Shown here in pieces: positions 34,769 through 43,923 of a stretch of DNA of 64,000 nucleotides; position 1 is the first letter of the stretch; every line of letters begins with the position of its first letter. The notes under the pieces were generated by a model. The model saw only the letters and a program-made list of their open reading frames with translations. It was not told the origin of the DNA and searched no databases. Source of the DNA: Bacillus sp. FJAT-14578 (GTDB taxonomy: Bacteria > Bacillota > Bacilli > Bacillales > Bacillaceae_H); the NCBI RefSeq assembly GCF_000504165.1, contig NZ_AYSE01000004.1, forward strand, positions 1 to 64,000. The letters are read 5' to 3'. The translations under genes and the position numbers were made by a program.

Positions 34769-35327
34769 CTTAAATCCTCCTTATAGTATGAGAAGTAACG
34801 AAGTATTCAAATGTTGAAAACGTTTTCTTTTATTCTTGTTTTTATTATATATCTCAATATGAGATTAAACAAATATCAAATATAGATGATTTTTCAGGAA
34901 ATAATATAGAAATGTTATTTATCTATTTGGAAAGTTTCTCGTTATTTTGTAGTGAGCAATTGCGGAAACCAGATAGTCCATGTGGAAAGTCCTTGAGCCG
35001 CATGGACTTTTCTTATGGCAAAAAGTCAGATTTTCCAGGTTGCTTTTTACCTATTAACCTAATAAAGCTTCTAAAAATCATATTTGCACCAGAACCGGCT
35101 AGGAAGGGTTTTTTAGAACTTTTTCTAGTTTTTCTTTATGTACATAATTTATTTAAAATGAAAACTCTTATTTTTGCCAAGTTTAAATAGGTTTCCCATT
35201 ATGGAAAACAAAGACAATAAAAATATTAATTACAGTTATTACTCCTATTTAATTTTTCTCTTATAATGTTAGTATTAAATATATTGGATGGAGAATGAGT
35301 AGCGAATTTTGAAAGGGGAAACATCGT
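34769..35327. other. Non-coding stretch before fbp
   Basis: These 559 bases hold a repeat with a hairpin (34931-35019) and a TATAAT box at 35262-35267 ahead of fbp. A plus-strand open frame at 34912-35190 crosses the repeat and has no ribosome site, so it is not called. Confidence 0.55.
34931..35019 (+). repeat. Repeat with GAGCCGCATGGAC hairpin, copy 1
   Basis: It starts near TTTCTCGTTATTTTGT and contains GTCCATGTGG...CTTGAGCCGCATGGACTTTT. A second copy follows fbp at 37268-37357, so the repeats flank that gene. The hairpin is terminator-like; a related stem is at 60013. Confidence 0.75.
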
Positions 35328-37262
35328 TTGAATGCAAAATATCTAGATTTACTGGCCCAAAAATATAATAGTGAAGAAAAAGTGGTAACGGAAATTATTA
35401 ATCTTGAAGCCATCCTTAATCTGCCTAAGGGGACAGAGCATTTTGTCAGTGATTTACATGGGGAGTATCAAGCCTTTCAACATGTGTTGAGAAATGGATC
35501 AGGGAAGGTAAAAGAGAAAATTGAAGACATCTATAATAAGGTATTAACTGAAAAAGAAATTAAAGAATTTGCAACATTAGTTTATTATCCTGAGGAAAAA
35601 ATTCAGTTAATTAAAAATAATTTTGACAATGAAAAAGAATTACACCAATGGTACACCGTAATCATTGAGCGTATGATTAAGCTGATTTCTTATGCCTCCT
35701 CCAAATATACACGTTCGAAATTACGGAAAGCATTGCCTAGTCAGTTTGTTTATATTATTGAGGAGCTGCTATACAAAACGGATGAATTCACGAATTTTAA
35801 GGAACCTTATTATTCAAAAATTGTTCAGCAAATTATTTCCCTCGGACAAGCTGATAAGCTCATTATAGGTCTTGCCTATACGACTCAGAGATTGGTTGTT
35901 GATCATCTACATGTCGTGGGGGATATTTATGATCGAGGTCCCGAGCCTGATAAAATTATGGAAGCTCTTATCAATTATCATTCTGTTGATATCCAGTGGG
36001 GAAATCATGATGTCCTATGGATAGGTGCTTTTGCAGGTTCAAAGGTTTGTCTCGCGAATATTATTCGGATCTGTGCCCGCTACAACAATTTGGATATTAT
36101 TGAAGATGTGTATGGCATCAATCTTAGACCACTTCTTAATTTAGCGGAGAGATACTATGGAGACAACCCAGCCTTTAGGCCGAAAGTCCAATCAGATGAT
36201 AAAATTTCTGAGGAAGAACAATTGCAAATTACAAAAATTCATCAAGCGATCGCGATGATTCAGTTTAAGCTTGAAAGTCCTATTATAAAAAGACGCCCGA
36301 ACTTTAATATGTCAGAAAGGCTTTTGCTTGAGAAAGTGGATTATGACAAAAATGAAATCATGATTCATGGGAAAACATACCCGCTAGAAAATACGTGCTT
36401 TGCAACGGTAAATCCTGAACAGCCCGATCAATTGCTAGAGGAAGAAGAGCAAGTGATGGACAAGCTGTTATTTTCGGTTCAGCATTCGGAAAAGCTTGCC
36501 AGACATATGAATTTTCTACTGAAAAAAGGCAGTCTTTATTTGAAATATAACGGGAACCTATTAATACACGGCTGTATTCCTTTAGATGAAGAAGGAAACA
36601 TGGAAAAAATGGTCATTGAAAATAAAACCTATGCAGGCCGTGAATTACTTGATGTGTTTGAACATTATTTACGATATTCTTTTGCACATCCTGAACAGAC
36701 AGATGATCTTGCGACAGATATGGTCTGGTATTTATGGACAGGAGAATACTCATCCCTATTCGGGAAAAGAGCGATGACGACCTTTGAAAGGTATTTCATT
36801 AAGGATAAGGCAACCCATAAAGAGAAAAAGAACCCATACTACCATTTACGTGAAAATGAGGAAACCTGCCGAAAAATCTTGGAAGAATTCGATCTTAATC
36901 CTGATCAAGGTCATATTATAAATGGCCATACGCCAGTTAAAGAAATTGAAGGAGAGGATCCAATCAAAGCAAATGGGAAGATGATTGTCATCGATGGAGG
37001 CTTTTCCAAAGCTTATCAATCAACAACAGGTATTGCTGGATACACCCTATTATACAATTCCTTCGGTATGCAGCTTGTCGCCCATAAACATTTTAATTCA
37101 AAAGAAGATGTTCTATTAAATGGAACAGATGTTTTATCAGTAAAAAGATTGGTGGATAAAGAACTAGAGAGAAAAAAGGTTAGAGAAACGAACGTTGGTG
37201 AAGAGTTATTACAGGAAATCTCTATTTTGAATAGTCTAAGGGAATATCGTTATATGAATTAA
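35328..37262 (+). CDS. fbp: Fructose-1,6-bisphosphatase, class III
   Basis: The 644-residue enzyme removes the 1-phosphate of fructose 1,6-bisphosphate in gluconeogenesis. It has the metallophosphatase pattern '[12 protein letters not shown]' near residue 38, then '[15 protein letters not shown]' and '[12 protein letters not shown]', and near the end '[10 protein letters not shown]' and 'IDGGFSKAY'. These are the metal-binding blocks of class III enzymes of Firmicutes. The start is TTG 35328, nine bases after GAAAGGGG. Length is normal for the family. It stands alone between two copies of a hairpin repeat. Confidence 0.97.
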   Translation: MNAKYLDLLAQKYNSEEKVVTEIINLEAILNLPKGTEHFVSDLHGEYQAFQHVLRNGSGKVKEKIEDIYNKVLTEKEIKEFATLVYYPEEKIQLIKNNFDNEKELHQWYTVIIERMIKLISYASSKYTRSKLRKALPSQFVYIIEELLYKTDEFTNFKEPYYSKIVQQIISLGQADKLIIGLAYTTQRLVVDHLHVVGDIYDRGPEPDKIMEALINYHSVDIQWGNHDVLWIGAFAGSKVCLANIIRICARYNNLDIIEDVYGINLRPLLNLAERYYGDNPAFRPKVQSDDKISEEEQLQITKIHQAIAMIQFKLESPIIKRRPNFNMSERLLLEKVDYDKNEIMIHGKTYPLENTCFATVNPEQPDQLLEEEEQVMDKLLFSVQHSEKLARHMNFLLKKGSLYLKYNGNLLIHGCIPLDEEGNMEKMVIENKTYAGRELLDVFEHYLRYSFAHPEQTDDLATDMVWYLWTGEYSSLFGKRAMTTFERYFIKDKATHKEKKNPYYHLRENEETCRKILEEFDLNPDQGHIINGHTPVKEIEGEDPIKANGKMIVIDGGFSKAYQSTTGIAGYTLLYNSFGMQLVAHKHFNSKEDVLLNGTDVLSVKRLVDKELERKKVRETNVGEELLQEISILNSLREYRYMN

Positions 37263-37267
37263 GGAGA

Positions 37268-37357
37268 ACTTTCTCGTTATTTTGTCGTGAGCAACTATGG
37301 AAGCAAAGATGTCCATGTGGCTAGTTCTTGAGCCGCATGGACTTTTATTATGGAAAA
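37268..37357 (+). repeat. Repeat with GAGCCGCATGGAC hairpin, copy 2
   Basis: It repeats TTTCTCGTTATTTTGT, GTCCATGTGG and TTGAGCCGCATGGACTTTT from 34931-35019. Placed six bases after the fbp stop, it probably terminates fbp. Confidence 0.75.
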
Positions 37358-37485
37358 ATCGAATTGTTGAAAGAGTAATATGAAAAAATAAGTCTGACAT
37401 TTCAGTTAATATTTCAATTCCATATTGACTTACAACGTATTCTAGGTAACCATAGTAATAAATTATATTTTTCTTGGAGGATAGT

Positions 37486-38877
37486 ATGAAATATATTAGT
37501 ACACGCGGGAATGTAAGTGACATTGGTTTTATTGATGCAGTCTTAATGGGTTTAGCAACGGATGGAGGACTTTTAGTTCCGGAAAAAATCCCACAAATTC
37601 CTGCAGAAAAGCTGCAGGCAATGTCCAAGCTGACTTATCAAGAATTAGCATACGAAATCATTTCCTATTATGTTGATGGGGAAATTCCAGAAAATGAACT
37701 CAAGGAATTAATCGAGAAAAGCTATGGAACCTTCCGCCATCCTGAGGTGACTCCTGTTCAAAAGGTAAAGGATAACATGTATGTGCTGGAACTGTTCCAT
37801 GGCCCAACCTTTGCTTTTAAAGATGTGGCTCTGCAATTTTTAGGAAACTTGTATTCCTATATAGCAAAGAAGACAGGTGTAACCATCAATATTCTTGGTG
37901 CTACTTCAGGGGACACAGGTGCATCAGCCATTGAGGGTGTAAGAGGAAAAGAAGGGATTCGTATTTGTATTTTGCACCCCCATGGAAAAGTAAGTAAGGT
38001 ACAAGAGTTGCAAATGACGACTGTTCATGACGAAAGTGTTTTGAATTTAGCGATAAAAGGAACGTTTGATGATGGTCAAAGAATGATCAAGGAATTATTC
38101 GCAGATTTGGAATTCAAAAACAAATATCATCTGCGTGCCATTAATTCCATTAACTTTGCCCGTATTTTAGCGCAAACCGTCTATTATTTCTATGCGTATT
38201 TCCAAGTGGCAAAAGAGAAAGACATAAAGAGCCTCAACTTCAGTGTGCCGACAGGAAATTTCGGGGACATCTTTGCCGGTTATTTGGCGAAGAGAATGGG
38301 TCTTCCGGTTGATAAGCTCATTGTTGCAACGAATGAGAATAATATTTTAGAGCGTTTTATCAAGGATGGAGTGTACCAGCCTGGTGAGTTCCGCAGTACA
38401 TATAGCCCTTCCATGGATATTCAAGTAGCCAGCAACTTTGAGCGTTATCTGTACTACTTGCTTGATGAAAATCCAGGCGCAGTAACTGCCTTAATGGATC
38501 AATTCAAATCAGAAGGAAAAATGGTGGTGAATGAGGAGCAGCTTCGTCAGGTAAAAGCGGATTTTGCGGCCCATGGAGTAGAGGGAGAAGAATGCCTGCA
38601 AACGATCAGCAAGTACTATGCTGAAACCAACTATTTACTTGATCCGCATACTTCTTGTGGAATCGCTGCTTACGAAACTTGTAATGATTCTAGTGAAGTA
38701 TGTGTCACACTCGCAACAGCGCATCCAGCAAAATTCAATGAATCCATTGAACGTTGTGATATTGAACAGACATTCCCTGAACAAATTAGTCAACTGTTTG
38801 ATAAACCACAATACCTGGAAGTGGTCGAGGCAGTCAATGATGAAATTGTTCGCAAATTAGAGAAGCATTTTAATTGA
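37486..38877 (+). CDS. thrC: Threonine synthase, long form
   Basis: The 463-residue PLP enzyme converts O-phosphohomoserine to threonine. The cofactor lysine is Lys112 in 'PTFAFKDVALQF', and the phosphate loop is 'GATSGDTGASAIEG'. The N-terminal domain ('YISTRGNVSDIGFIDAVLMG') and length match the long class found in Gram-negative bacteria and yeast, whereas B. subtilis ThrC has about 350 residues. ATG 37486 follows TTGGAGGATAGT. It stands without hom or thrB and is closed by a strong terminator, so it may be an extra or replacement copy. Confidence 0.95.
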   Translation: MKYISTRGNVSDIGFIDAVLMGLATDGGLLVPEKIPQIPAEKLQAMSKLTYQELAYEIISYYVDGEIPENELKELIEKSYGTFRHPEVTPVQKVKDNMYVLELFHGPTFAFKDVALQFLGNLYSYIAKKTGVTINILGATSGDTGASAIEGVRGKEGIRICILHPHGKVSKVQELQMTTVHDESVLNLAIKGTFDDGQRMIKELFADLEFKNKYHLRAINSINFARILAQTVYYFYAYFQVAKEKDIKSLNFSVPTGNFGDIFAGYLAKRMGLPVDKLIVATNENNILERFIKDGVYQPGEFRSTYSPSMDIQVASNFERYLYYLLDENPGAVTALMDQFKSEGKMVVNEEQLRQVKADFAAHGVEGEECLQTISKYYAETNYLLDPHTSCGIAAYETCNDSSEVCVTLATAHPAKFNESIERCDIEQTFPEQISQLFDKPQYLEVVEAVNDEIVRKLEKHFN

Positions 38878-38902
38878 TAAAAGAAATGATTCCTAGTATA
38901 GA

Positions 38903-38938
38903 AAATGGGAGATGAGTTTGCTCATCTCCCATTTTTGT
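38903..38938 (+). terminator. Rho-independent terminator after thrC
   Basis: AAATGGGAGATGAG pairs with CTCATCTCCCATTT around a TTTG loop, followed by TTTGTTT. Confidence 0.92.
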
Positions 38939-39027
38939 TTGTGACTGTCCTTTGAAGGGAAGAAGATGCATTGAGTTATTAAGTGGAATGTAGATAGATA
39001 GACTCTATTGAAATAAACCAATAGCAG

Positions 39028-39090
39028 GTCGTGAGTTAATCAGTCAGAATGTTTTTGCTGTTCGTTGATCAGCTCTGTTAAGGAATTAGG
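39028..39090 (-). pseudogene. Collapsed copy of the coiled-coil gene
   Basis: AATCAGTCAGAATGTTTTTG matches the 3' end of the gene at 31365-31985. It is joined directly to GATCAGCTCTGTTAAGGAAT, which matches an inner part of that gene near 31876. About 500 bases are lost between them. The flanking ATTGAAATAAAC is shared too, so a larger block was duplicated. Confidence 0.6.
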
Positions 39091-39097
39091 ATATTCT

Positions 39098-39150
39098 GGG
39101 TCAGTCCCCCGCTGAGTTAATACTTTAACACAGCGGGGGACTGACCCTTT
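39098..39150. repeat. GGGTCAGTCCCCC palindrome, copy 2
   Basis: GGGTCAGTCCCCCGCTG is mirrored by CAGCGGGGGACTGACCC, followed by TTTT. As at the P450 locus, it sits next to the end of the coiled-coil gene copy. Confidence 0.75.
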
Positions 39151-39189
39151 TCTTAGTCAAAAAGACATTAAATCATGATAATAAAGTCA

Positions 39190-39261
39190 ATTCTTGCTGC
39201 ATACAATTAAATTTGTTGATGTGTTGGTCATTGACGATTTAGGCGTGGAGAATGTCACCGC
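39190..39261 (+). pseudogene. DnaC/DnaI-like helicase loader fragment
   Basis: One frame reads LLHTIKFVDVLVIDDLGVEN followed by VTAWV. This is the Walker B region of AAA+ helicase loaders of phages and Bacilli. The rest is absent, and the frame runs on without similarity. Together with the next two small genes it suggests a prophage remnant. Confidence 0.6.
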
Positions 39262-39450
39262 ATGGGTATGTGCGAAATATGTAACGACAAGCGCGTCATT
39301 CATCAATTTGAAAAAGGCCTCATTTCGATGGTTCCTTGTCCTAATAACTGTGGCCCTTCTATTGGAGAGTGGGAACGAAAAATGGATTTTATAGCACATA
39401 GAATTCAAGAAGCAGAAAGACGATTTATGAAGGAAAACACAGCGGTTTAA
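39262..39450 (+). CDS. Small cysteine-pair protein, phage-type
   Basis: The 62-residue product has CEIC at 4-7 and 'VPCPNNCG' at about 25-32, giving two cysteine pairs that could hold zinc, then a charged helical tail. ATG 39262 overlaps the helicase-loader fragment, with GGAG eleven bases upstream. Similar short zinc-ribbon proteins follow loader genes in phages, but I do not recognise a named family. The helical tail and intact frame favour a real gene. Confidence 0.55.
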   Translation: MGMCEICNDKRVIHQFEKGLISMVPCPNNCGPSIGEWERKMDFIAHRIQEAERRFMKENTAV

Positions 39451-39474
39451 AAAGAAAGGAGTTATGTTTTAGAT

Positions 39475-39633
39475 ATGCAAAGAGGTATATTACATCAAGC
39501 AGTTCAAATGCGCAAAGAGTATCTTATTAATCAGCTCATTGAAGTTGGGTATACGAAGATGGTAGATGGCAGGCAACTGTACGAGTTGACATTGACGGAG
39601 CTCGAAGTAGTTTATTGCAATGTTGTGGGGTAG
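39475..39633 (+). CDS. Fur-regulated basic protein (FbpA/B-like)
   Basis: The 52-residue protein has 'AVQMRKEYLINQLIEVGY' then 'GRQLYELTLTELEVVY'. This is the pattern of the small Fur-regulated basic proteins of Bacillus, some of which act with the FsrA RNA in the iron-sparing response. AAAGAAAGGAG lies upstream, with a rather long spacer of 12-13 bases. A half-like Fur element (TGATAAT) at about 39175 is too far and incomplete to call. Confidence 0.68.
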   Translation: MQRGILHQAVQMRKEYLINQLIEVGYTKMVDGRQLYELTLTELEVVYCNVVG

Positions 39634-40111
39634 TATTTTAATCCATTCAGGTTTCGTAAGAGAGGGGAATTTATTAACACGCAATTAATGGTAAGGTTTT
39701 GAGAAATTATTTACTCTTAACGTATATGATGAAATAGATCAATATCATTATGAATCCGATTAATGAAAGATACATGGAAGCCAAACTCATAAATTCTGGT
39801 GTGAAGATATAGTGATACATCCGATGAAACGTGAGACCAAACAAGAACAACACCTCACTATCCGTTAGGGATAGTACAGTATACGCCGAGTGATAGTTTC
39901 TGGTAATAGACAAATGTTGAGTTTAAGAGGGAATGATTAGATTTCAGACTTTATATGATTGTTTGTTGGTAAGTTCATCATCGTGGAAGCTCCTTTGTAG
40001 GTGTAGAGTAACAATTTATGATGATTTTACCAGTGTATATTCAAAAAGGTAAGTTAACTTTTTGTAAGGCTGTTTTCGCAAACTTTGTTGCTATTTAACA
40101 AGTGGTGGGGA
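39634..40111. other. Stretch without a certain gene
   Basis: A minus-strand frame at 39707-39913 would encode a 68-residue protein with two hydrophobic segments, but it starts at TTG with no ribosome site. The remainder shows nothing recognisable. Confidence 0.4.
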
Positions 40112-40238
40112 GTGGTTTCCGCTCCAGGTTGCTCGCTTTCCGCAGGGCGTGCGGTGAGCCTCCTCGGCTTACAGCCTGTGGGGTCTCACCTGTCCCGCTG
40201 CTCCCAAAGGAGTCTCGCACCTTCCGCTCCAACCAACC
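40112..40238 (-). repeat. GC-rich Bacillaceae dispersed repeat, copy 1
   Basis: Read on the minus strand it begins GGTTGGTTGGAGCGGAAGG and includes GCGAGACTCC and GCCGAGGAGGCTCACCG. A copy on the plus strand lies at 58990-59119. It is far richer in GC than its surroundings and has no real gene in it. Confidence 0.85.
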
Positions 40239-40338
40239 TTAAACGGTTATCTTTCAAGAAGCCTATCTAAAAACAACAATCTTTTAGAAAAGAGCCTTTT
40301 GTAAAGATACTAAAGAGTAATGATGATTCTCAATAAAA

Positions 40339-40372
40339 AAAGCTAAAAGTCAAATGACCTTTAGCTTTCTGG
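40339..40372. terminator. Hairpin terminator
   Basis: AAAGCTAAAAGTCA pairs with TGACCTTTAGCTTT around a two-base loop, with A and T flanks; it could work in both directions. Confidence 0.6.
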
Positions 40373-40580
40373 AATAATCATACTGGGGTAGTAGAGGTGA
40401 TTTCCCTTTACAGAAATCATTCTATGCGACTTATCAGTTGATTATTCTTTTAGTTTGTTAAGTAAAAAACAAAATACAAAGAAGGTTTTGTTCTCTAAAT
40501 TCAATATCAAAACAATTAACTTCTATGATAATATGTCTTAAAGATAAATAGGTTAATAAAAAGGAAGAAGGAGAACGATT

Positions 40581-40760
40581 ATGAACGAAAAAATCCGACA
40601 AGAAATTGATGAAATCGAGAACAAATTCGATGTTAAAGTTCTCTATGCATGTGAATCAGGCAGCCGTGCATGGGGGTTCCCTTCTAAGGACAGATGGTTA
40701 CTGGTGTTGTGCGGAAACACATTCCTGGTGGATTATTGTCCTCCTTTTGTGGAGGCCTAA
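40581..40760 (+). pseudogene. YcgL-type nucleotidyltransferase, 5' fragment
   Basis: After AAGGAAGAAGGAG, ATG 40581 opens a frame beginning 'MNEKIRQEIDEIENKFDVKV', then 'LYACESGSRAWGFPSKD'. This is the start of the YcgL family of predicted nucleotidyltransferases, with the GSRAWGF motif. Family likeness stops at residue 37, where the frame enters foreign sequence and ends after 59 codons. Full relatives have about 250 residues. A cwlJ 3' fragment follows. Confidence 0.72.
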
Positions 40761-40830
40761 ACAAAATATGAAGTTTCTAAGCCATTTACTCTTTATGAGC
40801 GGGTGTTTTTTGGTTTTTTTACAAAACGAT

Positions 40831-40872
40831 GAACCAAGAGCCACAGAATATGAGGAAGTTTATCGATTATAA
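40831..40872 (+). pseudogene. cwlJ-like 3' end fragment, copy B
   Basis: The frame EPRATEYEEVYRL ends at TAA 40870. It matches the last 13 residues of the gene at 46201-46626, and the following bases AAGATAAAGAAAAGAACGGG match copy A. The upstream part is scrambled by a deletion. Confidence 0.8.
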
Positions 40873-40902
40873 GATAAAGAAAAGAACGGGGAGTAAATGG
40901 AG

Positions 40903-40930
40903 TCACTCATCATGAGTGGCTTTTTATTTT
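40903..40930 (+). terminator. Terminator shared by the cwlJ-like copies
   Basis: CACTCAT/ATGAGTG stem followed by GGCTTTTTATTTT, the same as at 32521 and 46652. No intron is inserted at this copy. Confidence 0.85.
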
Positions 40931-41116
40931 GGATAAAATATTTTTGTGATAAAGAAACGAGCAGGTGCGTATTTTTATGTGATGGAGTAAATAGATGGAC
41001 GTGCTTACTTATTTTTTCGACGAAAGAGTAGGACATTCATCTTAAAACTTACATACGTCACTACAAACAACCCGTCATTCTTTTTAAATCTATTATTTTT
41101 GAGGAGTGAATTTTCT

Positions 41117-42216
41117 ATGCAAACCTACGATACTATCATTATCGGTAGCGGACATAATGCCCTAATCACTGCCGCTTATTTAACCAGGGCGGGACGAAGT
41201 GTCTTAGTGCTGGAAAAGAACGATCGGCCTGGCGGTTTTTTGCGAACCGAGGAATTAACATTACCGGGATTCAAACATGATGTTTATGCAGCTGCCCACC
41301 CGCTATTTTTAACCGGGCCTGCCTATGCTGATCTTGGAGAAGCATTGGAGGCACGGGGGCTTCGCTATATAAATACCGATTTGCCGACCGGAGTCTCGAT
41401 GGAGGATGGGAGTACGGCTGTACTCCCCCGTTCGTTTGAGAAGTTTGTTTCTGAAGCCGAGAAGCTTGAGCCCGGTGATGGAGCGGAGCTTGCACGAATG
41501 TTTGAAGGAATACAGCCGTACTAAAAGACTCAGAGGTCAGCCCTCTATTAAGAACTCAAGCTAAGCATTATCGCTATGGGCGCGGCTGTGTGCAAATTCA
41601 CCTTGCACTAAGCGAGCCGCCAAAATGGCCTGATGAGCGCTTTGCCATGGTGGGCCAGCCGCATTTGACAGATGGGCTGGATGGTTTTACGCTCGCGATT
41701 GCACAAGGGATGGCAGACCTGCTTCCAGAAAAGCCTACGTTTACCGTCGATTGTTCAACGAACTTGGATCCGTCCCGTGCTCCGGCGGGGAAGGCCGTTA
41801 TGAGAATCCAAGTACTGGAAGTGCCATGCCGCCCGCGAGGTGATGCAGCCGGTCAAATTGATGTGGGGGATGGAACCTGGACTAAAGATCTGACCGAGAG
41901 GTTTACTGAAAGAGTTCTGCGAATCGTAAGCAAACACATTCCTAATATTCCGAGTGCAGTGATCGGTCACTATGTGGTGACACCGAAAACGATTTCGCAA
42001 TTTAATCCAAATACAGGACCAGGAGATCCATACGGCGGCGCCCACGACCTCGCTCAAAGCTATCTGTTCCGGCCGCTTCCCGCACAGCCAAGTCACCAGA
42101 CAGAAGTGTCGAACCTTTTTATGATTGGTGCAGCAACCTGGCCGGGACATGGAATAAATGGAGGATCAGGATATATCGTCGCCAGGCAGCTTCTCTCGCA
42201 GAAGGCTTTTATGTAG
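41117..42216 (+). pseudogene. Phytoene-desaturase-like FAD oxidoreductase with internal deletion and frameshift
   Basis: The first part (41117-41524) has the FAD-binding start 'YDTIIIGSGHNALITAAYLT' and 'LVLEKNDRPGGFLRTEE', then stops after 135 residues. A second frame (from about 41570 to 42216) holds the C-terminal half, including 'PGDPYGGAHDLAQSYLFRP' and the closing 'WPGHGINGGSGYIVARQLL'. Relatives have about 500 residues, so roughly 150 are missing at the join, and the halves are in different frames. The protein would be inactive. GAGGAGTGAATTTTCT precedes the start. Confidence 0.82.
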
Positions 42217-42230
42217 AGAGTGAAAAGAAG

Positions 42231-42267
42231 AGAACCGATTCCGTAAACAGGAGTCGGTTCTTTTTTG
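42231..42267 (+). terminator. Rho-independent terminator
   Basis: AGAACCGA pairs with TCGGTTCT, followed by six T. It closes the broken oxidoreductase gene. Confidence 0.85.
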
Positions 42268-42680
42268 TGAGGTTCCACGTTATCAGACGGAATATTTAAC
42301 TCGCCCATGAGATGAACAACAAGTTCCTGCGCGTTGCGAACAGCTTTATCAAAGTTAATTCCTTCGTACTCACAAATTTCAATACCGATAGAAACAGCGT
42401 TAACGGAACCAGCGTGCCAGCCTTTTTCCATAATTCCAACGCCAACCGGAAGGAGCTGAATTATGTGTTTATCATCAACTGTGAAATGCCAACTTACTTT
42501 GCGTCCCCTAGCGTCCAATCATTTCACATAATAGCATGCATGAGCGCGTCAGCACCTGGTTGTTTATTTGCCGTATTATGAATAGTGATATATGTTGGAT
42601 TAATGATTGTGCTCGGACGATTAGAGTTTCCAACTGGGATAAAGTCATTACTGATAGTTAACACTATTAGAAATCGGTAT
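42262..42680 (-). pseudogene. N-acetylmuramoyl-L-alanine amidase (Amidase_2) remnant
   Basis: On the minus strand one frame gives 'NDFIPVGNSNRPSTIINP', then 'YITIHNTANKQPGADALMHA'. After a shift and stop, another gives 'GRKVSWHFTVDDKHIIQLLP', 'GWHAG' and 'SIGIEICEYEGINFDKAVRN'. The zinc-binding histidines of CwlA/XlyA-type amidases are recognisable. The C-terminus is cut at 'NVEPHK', where the terminator of the facing gene begins. It is a broken peptidoglycan hydrolase, possibly from a prophage. Confidence 0.8.
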
Positions 42681-43003
42681 CATTATAAACTCAAGTAGCC
42701 GAAGAGCAGCCGTTCCTGCATGTTGCTAGCCCAACTGTAGATGTTACAATCAGCACAACAACGACAAAGTATTGAAGGCATTCAAAATACGGCATCTTGG
42801 GAATTGGATTTACACATCGTTTGAACACTCTGCATTAGGTAGAGACGGAAATCGTCAAAACGGGAGGACACAGCAACTACGAACTGATCAGGCAGATAAA
42901 CCGGCTTCCTTCCAAAAGTTTTAATTACTTATTCCCTACATGTATCACATATTAATATTATTCAAACGTTTTGAAATAACAATAAAAAAAATTGGAGGAA
43001 TCT
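42681..43003. other. Stretch without a recognisable gene
   Basis: Short interrupted frames only. It includes the probable 5' flank of the amidase remnant and leads into the DUF2278 ribosome site TTGGAGGAATCT. Confidence 0.45.
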
Positions 43004-43609
43004 ATGTCACTGAGTAATGGTTATGGAGTAGTAATTGGGAAAGTCGAGAGGCATTATATTGATCCTCCTGATAACGAGGGACGATGGCCACACTATCATA
43101 TTTTTGTTAAAACTGATAGTGGAATATACAAGTGTGCTATAAATCTAAAATCTCGAACAGAGACTAAAATTGAGTACAAAAACATTAAAAATCTTAACGA
43201 AAGATTGTTTACCAATATAATCTCTAAACCAGATGGTTTTTACCATTTGGTTTCAGATTCAGAGTCAGGAGCATTAGATGTTATTCGGCATCCAGGTCTA
43301 ACTAACTCCTGTTTCAACTGGGATCCAGAAACTGGGGAAAATGCAATAGAGTTAATGAAGTCTTGTCTGAAAAATGTAAAAAGGGTTTTTATTTTCGGAG
43401 AACCATATAATGTTGGATTGGGGTTACACAATATTCATATGAATCAAGGGGATCCAATAACAAGTGAACATTCCATCGAAAATGGTATCTGGCAAGATGG
43501 AGGTGTTATATTCGAATATACCAGGCCCCAACCACATTTTTCTATACTTCTAACTAAGTTTGATGAACAGGTTTTACATACAGATGAAAATGGTCATCCT
43601 ATTCCTTAG
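43004..43609 (+). CDS. DUF2278 (YukJ-like) family protein
   Basis: The 201-residue protein starts at ATG 43004 after ATTGGAGGAATCT. It has the family blocks 'GYGVVIGKVERHYIDPP', 'HYHIFVKTDSGIYKCAINLK' in parts, 'GLGLHNIHMNQGDP' and 'ENGIWQDGGVIFEY'. Members are predicted globular proteins of unknown role. The usual C-terminus 'TDENGHPIP' is present and the gene ends at TAG 43607. The same frame then stays open for 25 more codons. Confidence 0.88.
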   Translation: MSLSNGYGVVIGKVERHYIDPPDNEGRWPHYHIFVKTDSGIYKCAINLKSRTETKIEYKNIKNLNERLFTNIISKPDGFYHLVSDSESGALDVIRHPGLTNSCFNWDPETGENAIELMKSCLKNVKRVFIFGEPYNVGLGLHNIHMNQGDPITSEHSIENGIWQDGGVIFEYTRPQPHFSILLTKFDEQVLHTDENGHPIP

Positions 43610-43687
43610 AGATTATCATTTGATGTTAATTCAATTGACGGAAAAAGCATAGGAAAGAACGATGTGATTATTCTTCGCCGAAAATAG
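43610..43687 (+). other. Open, coding-like extension behind the DUF2278 stop
   Basis: In the same frame after TAG the bases read RLSFDVNSIDGKSIGKND, then VIILRRK and TAG 43685. The composition looks like protein rather than random sequence. It may be the eroded end of a longer ancestor or a read-through product. Confidence 0.3.
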
Positions 43688-43923
43688 CTATTTTAACTAC
43701 TGTTTTTTAGCTTTCATTTTCACTTGAATAATGAAGTTTTTGAGCGCGCATCGTAACTTAGGTTGTTTATTTGTACTTAAGGCATTGAGCTTTTTGTATG
43801 AATAGAAACATATTTTAAATAACCAATAATCACAATAAATTTTATTCATACAGTCACCATATATAAGCATAAACTGTAATAAGAAATACTTCTTTTGGAA
43901 GTAGGCAGCAAGGAGGTGACAAC

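Noticed and set aside
34912-35190. Plus-strand frame of 92 codons before fbp
   Set aside because: It lies across a dispersed repeat and hairpin, has no ribosome site and shows no family pattern.
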